Assembly: GCA_943329165.2 (NCBI GenBank)
Contig: CALQCV020000055.1
Location: forward strand, 1 to 9,823
DNA length: 9,823 bases
Direction of reading: 5' to 3'
Source: Candidatus Nitrotoga sp. CP45
Lineage (GTDB): Bacteria; Bacteroidota; Bacteroidia; Flavobacteriales; Flavobacteriaceae
In this document: in pieces, positions 5,688-9,823 of the stretch
Layout: each line of letters opens with the position of its first letter
Position numbering within the stretch: the first letter of the stretch is position 1
Position numbers and translations under genes: made by a program
The notes under the pieces: generated by a model
What the model was told of the DNA's origin: nothing
Seen by the model: the letters and a program-made list of their open reading frames with translations, nothing else
The model's database searches: none

Positions 5688-7116
5688 TTTTCATTAATAA
5701 CCAATAAACAAATCCACTCAAGGCAAAGCCAACGAACCATGCATAGCTGTATAATCCGATTAACCAGCTAGGAAACAAGTCTGCTGGAAATACTTTTATT
5801 GTTGTAAAAAATCCAGGGACATTCGGTGCAATTCCGATTAATAAAGCGACGATTGCTTTGAAATTAAATCCGTTTGAAAAAGCATAAATTCCTTTAGTAT
5901 TGTATAAATCGTCAACAATCAAAGTTTGTTTTCGAATGAAATAATAATCGACAATCATGATTCCGCCAACGGGTCCGAGCAAGCTTGAATAGCCCACTAG
6001 CCAAGTGAAAATATATCCTGTTGGATCAGCAATTAACTTCCATGGAAATATTAAGATTCCGATAATTCCGGTTATGTAACCGCCTTTTCTGAAATCGATT
6101 TTTGACGGAGATAAATTGGCAAAATCATTCGCAGGACTCACAATATTTGCAGCAATATTTGTTGCCAATGTTGAAATCGCTACTGCAATCATCGCAATAC
6201 TTACCAATAATTTACTATCAAATTTACCGGCTAATACTACAGGATCCCATATCATAGTTCCGAATACAATTGTGGTCGCCGAAGTAACTACAACACCCAC
6301 AAAAGCAAACAAGGTCATCGATGTTGGCAAACCATAAATCTGTCCTTTTATTTGTGCTTTTTGAGATGTCGCATATCGGGTAAAATCAGGAATGTTTAAC
6401 GATAACGTTGCCCAAAACCCGACCATTCCGGTTAATGCCGGAAAAAAGAAATGAAAGAAATCAGTAGAATTTGTAAATTTTGATGGTGTGTCTAAAATTG
6501 GTCCTAAACCATGAGCCGCACTTAATGCCCAAAACAAAAGGGCTAAAGCCGCAATCGGTAAAAAAATTGCTTTGAAAACCAATAATTTCCGGATGCTGTT
6601 TACACCAAGATAAACCACATACATATTCAACAACCAAAACAATATAAAACAAATTGCAGGTCCGGTTTGTAATCCAAAGGAATCGGGAAAAATTTGTGGT
6701 AAGGTCTCTATTGACGGAATCCATAAACGCGCCATTTGAAAGATTGCAAAACCGCCAATCCAAGTTTGAATTCCGAACCAACCACAGGCTACAATCGCTC
6801 TAAGCAAGGCTGGAATATTGGCACCAACAGTTCCAAAACTTGCTCTGGCAAACACCGGAAATGGGATTCCATATTTGGCTCCGGCGTGACCGTTTAAAAT
6901 CATCGGTATTAAAACAACGGTATTTCCTAAAAATATTGTTAGTATTGCTTGCCACCAATTCATTCCGCCTTCTATCAATGAACTCGACAGCATATACGTT
7001 GGAATACAAAGGCTCATGCTTATCCAAAGCGCGGCATAATTCCACGTAGTCCAAGTTCGTTTTTTAGCCGAAATTGGAGCCAAGTCTTCGCTATATAAAG
7101 ATGAATTTGTATTCAT
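5674..7116 (-). CDS. NCS1-family nucleobase:cation symporter (probable uracil/pyrimidine or hydantoin-type permease)
   Basis: This is a 480-residue integral membrane protein with about 12 hydrophobic segments (roughly 25-48, 54-77, 100-128, 153-171, 176-200, 224-240, 262-290, 301-327, 346-362, 370-392, 418-438, 450-474). NCS1 hallmarks are the WNYAALWISMSLCIPTYML opening (about 25-43), the segment GIPFPVFARASFG (83-95), and GWFGIQTWIGG in TM3 (112-122). W113 and Q117 of that motif match the substrate-stacking Trp and Gln of the Mhp1 fold. TM6 carries GFWATLSLNIPDFTRYA, and TM8 carries TNIAANIVSPANDF. The protein probably imports a pyrimidine base with a cation. Uracil, thymine, dihydrouracil, hydantoin and allantoin are all handled by relatives, so the substrate is inferred from the operon. 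It starts at the ATG at 7114-7116, 22 nt after the aminotransferase stop. The C-terminal KKQSN and TGA are formed partly by repeat DNA. Confidence 0.92.
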   Translation of the reverse strand: MNTNSSLYSEDLAPISAKKRTWTTWNYAALWISMSLCIPTYMLSSSLIEGGMNWWQAILTIFLGNTVVLIPMILNGHAGAKYGIPFPVFARASFGTVGANIPALLRAIVACGWFGIQTWIGGFAIFQMARLWIPSIETLPQIFPDSFGLQTGPAICFILFWLLNMYVVYLGVNSIRKLLVFKAIFLPIAALALLFWALSAAHGLGPILDTPSKFTNSTDFFHFFFPALTGMVGFWATLSLNIPDFTRYATSQKAQIKGQIYGLPTSMTLFAFVGVVVTSATTIVFGTMIWDPVVLAGKFDSKLLVSIAMIAVAISTLATNIAANIVSPANDFANLSPSKIDFRKGGYITGIIGILIFPWKLIADPTGYIFTWLVGYSSLLGPVGGIMIVDYYFIRKQTLIVDDLYNTKGIYAFSNGFNFKAIVALLIGIAPNVPGFFTTIKVFPADLFPSWLIGLYSYAWFVGFALSGFVYWLLMKKQSN

Positions 7117-7138
7117 TGGTTTTAAATTTGGTTGGTTT

Positions 7139-8482
7139 TTACACTAATGCTTCGTCAGCAATTTTTAAGGCTTCGCTTATAATTGCTAAACCTTCATCTA
7201 TTTGGTCTTTGGTTACACATAATGGTGGTGCGATAAATATATAGCCCCATCGAACAAACGTGTACATTCCGAGTTCTTTGATTTTGGCTGCTACTTTATT
7301 CATTACAATCATTTCATCGGGTTTGGCATTGAATGGCGCCATTGGCTCTTTAGTGTTTCGGTTTTTAACCAATTCCAAACATCCTAACAAACCTGTATTT
7401 CTCCAATCTCCGATAGAAGGATGGATTTTTTTTAAGTCTTCAATTCTACTATTGAGGTAAGTTTCAATTGTTCGTGTGTTTTCTATTAATTTATCGTCTT
7501 CGTAAATTTTTAAAGTTTCTAATGCCGCAGCACAAGCCACAGGATGAGCAGAATATGTCAAACCCAAAGCCAAAACAACATCGTCGTATTTAGCGGCAAT
7601 TTTATCAGAAACCATCAAACAACCAAAGGGCAAATAGCCGCAAGTGAGGCCTTTTGCCATACAAATCATATCGGGAATAATGTTGTGATTTTCAAAACCG
7701 AACCATTTTCCTGTCCGTCCAAAACCACTCATAACTTCGTCGATTATTAATAATATTCCGTGCTGGTTACAAAGTTCCCGAACGGCTTTTAAATAGCCAA
7801 CAGGATATTTTAAACAACCCGAAGAACCACTTTCTCCCTCTAACATAATAGCTGCAATATTTCCCGAACCTTCAAAGGCAATCATTCGTTCTAGACTTGC
7901 CACACTTTCTTTCAAAAGATTTTCTTCGCCATATTCCCAGCGATACGCAATAGGAATATCTATATGAACAAAATTTGGTGCTTGTTGATTATCTACTGGT
8001 AATTTTCGTGGATCACCACTGGCTGACATTGCGCCAATAGATGCTCCGTGATAGGATTGATAACGCGTCAAAATTTTATGCCTTCCAGTGTATAATCGAG
8101 CTAATTTTATAGCATTATCAACCGAGGTTGCACCGCATAAAGTAAAGAAGGCTTTATTCAAATCGCCTGGACAGATTTCGGCCAATTTTTTACCTAAATC
8201 ACCACGGATTTTGGTCACACAACTTGGTGTTACATAGGACACTTGTTGCATTTGCTTGACAACAGCCGCTGTAATTCTTTGGTTGCCGTGACCGATATTT
8301 ACGTTCATTAGTCCGCTACTGAAATCAATAATTCGATTTCCCTCGTAATCATATAAATATACACCTTCGGCACGTTCTATGGCCAATGGTGCTATGCCCT
8401 TTTGTTTGCTCCAAGAAAACATTGTAAAATCGGAATTGTCTTGAAGTATTTTTTGTGATTTCGATGCTGTATCTATATTCAT
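7139..8482 (-). CDS. Class III PLP-dependent aminotransferase, probable beta-alanine (omega-amino acid) transaminase
   Basis: This 447-residue fold-type I enzyme has K277 (MICMAKGLTCGYLPFG) as the PLP Schiff-base lysine, IIDEVMSGFGRTG (246-258) with the cofactor-binding D248, and SYHGAS (143-148) with the aromatic residue that stacks on PLP. In this pathway it should transfer the amino group of beta-alanine (or beta-aminoisobutyrate) to an oxo acid, giving malonate (or methylmalonate) semialdehyde for the dehydrogenase encoded just upstream. Relatives with the TRYxSYHGA and GYLPFG signatures are variously annotated as taurine, beta-alanine or 4-aminobutyrate transaminases, so sequence alone does not fix the donor or acceptor. 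The phosphate-loop region reads CGATSVDNAIKLAR (116-129) rather than the commoner GSEAxxxAIKLAR form. Start ATG is at 8480-8482, 29 nt after the dehydrogenase stop, so the two are tightly coupled. Confidence 0.88.
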   Translation of the reverse strand: MNIDTASKSQKILQDNSDFTMFSWSKQKGIAPLAIERAEGVYLYDYEGNRIIDFSSGLMNVNIGHGNQRITAAVVKQMQQVSYVTPSCVTKIRGDLGKKLAEICPGDLNKAFFTLCGATSVDNAIKLARLYTGRHKILTRYQSYHGASIGAMSASGDPRKLPVDNQQAPNFVHIDIPIAYRWEYGEENLLKESVASLERMIAFEGSGNIAAIMLEGESGSSGCLKYPVGYLKAVRELCNQHGILLIIDEVMSGFGRTGKWFGFENHNIIPDMICMAKGLTCGYLPFGCLMVSDKIAAKYDDVVLALGLTYSAHPVACAAALETLKIYEDDKLIENTRTIETYLNSRIEDLKKIHPSIGDWRNTGLLGCLELVKNRNTKEPMAPFNAKPDEMIVMNKVAAKIKELGMYTFVRWGYIFIAPPLCVTKDQIDEGLAIISEALKIADEALV

Positions 8483-8511
8483 CTTTAACTATTTATTCGA
8501 TTATTCATAAT

Positions 8512-9823
8512 TTAACTCATCCAATTCACGCCCGCTTCAGCATTCCATTTGATGGTGCTTTTTTTCAATTTTGTCCAAAACTCTATTGAGCTTTTTCCGG
8601 TGATGTCACCAACTCCGAATTTACTTTCGTTCCAACCACCAAAACTGAAAGGTTCTCTTGGAACTGGAACTCCAACGTTTACGCCAATCATTCCAGCGCT
8701 GGCTTTGTCAATGATGTAACGCGCCATTCCACCGTTTTGAGTAAACACACTTGCTGCATTTCCGTAAGGATTCTTGTTTTCTATCGCTAAAGCTTCGTCA
8801 ACCGTTTTCGTTCTGATGATAGAAATTACAGGTCCGAAAATTTCTTCTGTAGCAACACTCATTTCCGGCGTGACAAAGTCGATTACGGTTGGGCCAACAT
8901 AAGTTCCTTTTTCTTTTCCTACCACTTTGGTATTTCTACCATCGACTAATACTTTGGCGCCATCTTTTTCAGCTTGACTGATGTACCTTTCGATTCTTTC
9001 TTGAGATTCTTTATTGATAACTGGACCAAGATTAACTCCAGGAATTATCTTTCTGGCTTCGTTACAAATTTTAGCTACAATGTCATCAACATTTCCAACA
9101 CCAATCATTGCTGAAGCTGCCATACAACGTTGCCCAGCACAACCTGACATAGAAGCCGCCACGTTTTGAGCTGTCATATCCGGAATTGCATCTGGTAAAA
9201 CCATCAGGTGATTTTTAGCTCCGCCAAGAGATAAGCATCTTTTGTAATTGGATGTAGCGCGTTGGTAAACAATCTTTGCCACTTTAGTCGAGCCAACGAA
9301 TGATACCGCTTCAATTTTTGGATGATCACAAATAGCATTTACGATAGCTACATCGCCATGAACTATATTGAAAACACCATCAGGCAAACCGGCTTCTTTT
9401 AAAAGTTCGGCTAATCTTCCACAACTCAAGGGCACTTTCTCGGAAGGCTTTATGATCATACAATTTCCTAAAGCAATTGCATTTGGAATCGTCCAGTTAG
9501 GAACCATTGCCGGAAAGTTAAAAGGGACAATTGAGGCCACAACGCCTAGTGGAACATGTTCCGTTCTACACTCAACGCCACGACTAACTTCTAATAATTC
9601 GCCTGTGATTAATTGCGGTAACGACGTAGCAAATTCGGTGAGTTCAATACATTTTTCTATTTCGGCCACAGATTCGCCGTATGTTTTTCCGTTTTCTTCG
9701 CTACATAATTCGGCAAGCTCTTTTACGTTTTTTTCAAGTAACGTTTTATATCTAAAAAATACTTGAACTCTTTCCTTAATTGGTGTTTTGCTCCAAGCCG
9801 GAAATGCAGCCTGAGCAGCTTTG
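8512..9823 (-). CDS. mmsA: CoA-acylating methylmalonate/malonate-semialdehyde dehydrogenase, N-terminus beyond the window
   Basis: The reading frame is open to the right edge: 436 residues plus a partial codon are visible. By comparison with about 485-500-residue homologues, roughly 50 N-terminal residues are missing. The aldehyde dehydrogenase motifs are PFNFPAMVPNW (Asn of the oxyanion site), IIKPSEKVP and FVGST. The nucleophile is the Cys in AGQRCMAAS (visible residue 233), with the Arg before it that the family uses for the substrate carboxylate. The general-base Glu of the LELGGK motif is absent; the segment reads SLGGAKNH. This is diagnostic of the CoA-dependent, non-hydrolytic MMSDH family. 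It would convert malonate semialdehyde to acetyl-CoA, CO2 and NADH, or methylmalonate semialdehyde to propionyl-CoA. Valine or myo-inositol catabolism is an alternative role, but the operon supports pyrimidine/beta-alanine use. An in-frame GTG at 9667-9669 is internal, not the start. Confidence 0.93.
   Translation of the reverse strand, partial: KAAQAAFPAWSKTPIKERVQVFFRYKTLLEKNVKELAELCSEENGKTYGESVAEIEKCIELTEFATSLPQLITGELLEVSRGVECRTEHVPLGVVASIVPFNFPAMVPNWTIPNAIALGNCMIIKPSEKVPLSCGRLAELLKEAGLPDGVFNIVHGDVAIVNAICDHPKIEAVSFVGSTKVAKIVYQRATSNYKRCLSLGGAKNHLMVLPDAIPDMTAQNVAASMSGCAGQRCMAASAMIGVGNVDDIVAKICNEARKIIPGVNLGPVINKESQERIERYISQAEKDGAKVLVDGRNTKVVGKEKGTYVGPTVIDFVTPEMSVATEEIFGPVISIIRTKTVDEALAIENKNPYGNAASVFTQNGGMARYIIDKASAGMIGVNVGVPVPREPFSFGGWNESKFGVGDITGKSSIEFWTKLKKSTIKWNAEAGVNWMS

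Noticed and set aside
6461..6781. 106-codon minus-strand frame inside the transporter gene
   Set aside because: It is the alternative frame of a strongly conserved NCS1 protein, and its sequence is low in familiar motifs. Not a separate gene and not evidence of a frameshift.
9667..9669. GTG as the start of the semialdehyde dehydrogenase
   Set aside because: The same frame stays open for 51 more codons to the window edge, and they match the family N-terminal region (AFPAWSK, EENGKTYGES), so the gene begins outside the window.
9368..9766. 132-codon plus-strand open frame
   Set aside because: It lies wholly antisense to the semialdehyde dehydrogenase gene, whose conserved motifs are in the opposite strand, and its translation shows no recognisable domain. 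It is a shadow frame.
320..9823. Internal promoters of the Bacteroidota type (TTTG and TAnnTTTG boxes) in the intergenic gaps
   Set aside because: I looked for CAAAnnTA on the plus strand within the gaps I inspected and found no convincing pair with proper spacing. The main promoter is probably upstream of the dehydrogenase gene, outside the window.
410..9823. An undescribed biological system encoded by these genes
   Set aside because: All eight genes fall in known families with intact key residues and together form a known pathway. Only the spacer repeats and the doubled hydrolase step are unusual.

Overview
The window reads as one leftward (minus-strand) catabolic operon from an AT-rich Bacteroidota genome, most likely a Flavobacterium-like member of the Flavobacteriia. 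This placement is an inference. It rests on AT-rich coding DNA, A-rich leaders without Shine-Dalgarno sequences before the start codons, mostly TAA stops, and long AT-rich intergenic inverted repeats. No rRNA, tRNA, CRISPR array, transposase, prophage gene or regulator is visible.

In transcription order (right to left) the genes are: a CoA-acylating (methyl)malonate-semialdehyde dehydrogenase running off the right edge (8512-9823); a class III PLP aminotransferase (7139-8482); an NCS1-family nucleobase transporter (5674-7116); dihydropyrimidinase (4224-5606); a nitrilase-superfamily beta-ureidopropionase (3266-4132); the two subunits of a split dihydropyrimidine dehydrogenase, PreT (1769-3154) and PreA (410-1678); and the N-terminal part of an M20-family Zn hydrolase of the N-carbamoyl amino acid amidohydrolase type running off the left edge (1-319).

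Together these encode the reductive pyrimidine degradation route carried through to central metabolism: import of uracil or thymine; reduction to the dihydropyrimidine (PreTA); ring opening to the N-carbamoyl-beta-amino acid; decarbamoylation to beta-alanine (or beta-aminoisobutyrate) plus CO2 and NH3; transamination to malonate or methylmalonate semialdehyde; and oxidative decarboxylation to acetyl- or propionyl-CoA. All key active-site residues I could check are present. The pathway is known, and I see no new enzyme system here.

The least ordinary part is the spacer DNA. Five consecutive intergenic gaps (67-111 nt) each carry an inverted repeat built from its own short iterated unit (about 6-10 nt). 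In the clearest case (5617-5687), 6-bp complementary blocks alternate with 2-nt non-complementary spacers, and the array overlaps the last codons of the transporter gene. The two tight gaps (22 and 29 nt) at the promoter-proximal end lack such repeats. A second point is that two unrelated hydrolase families (nitrilase-type and M20-type) that can both perform the third pathway step occur in the same operon.
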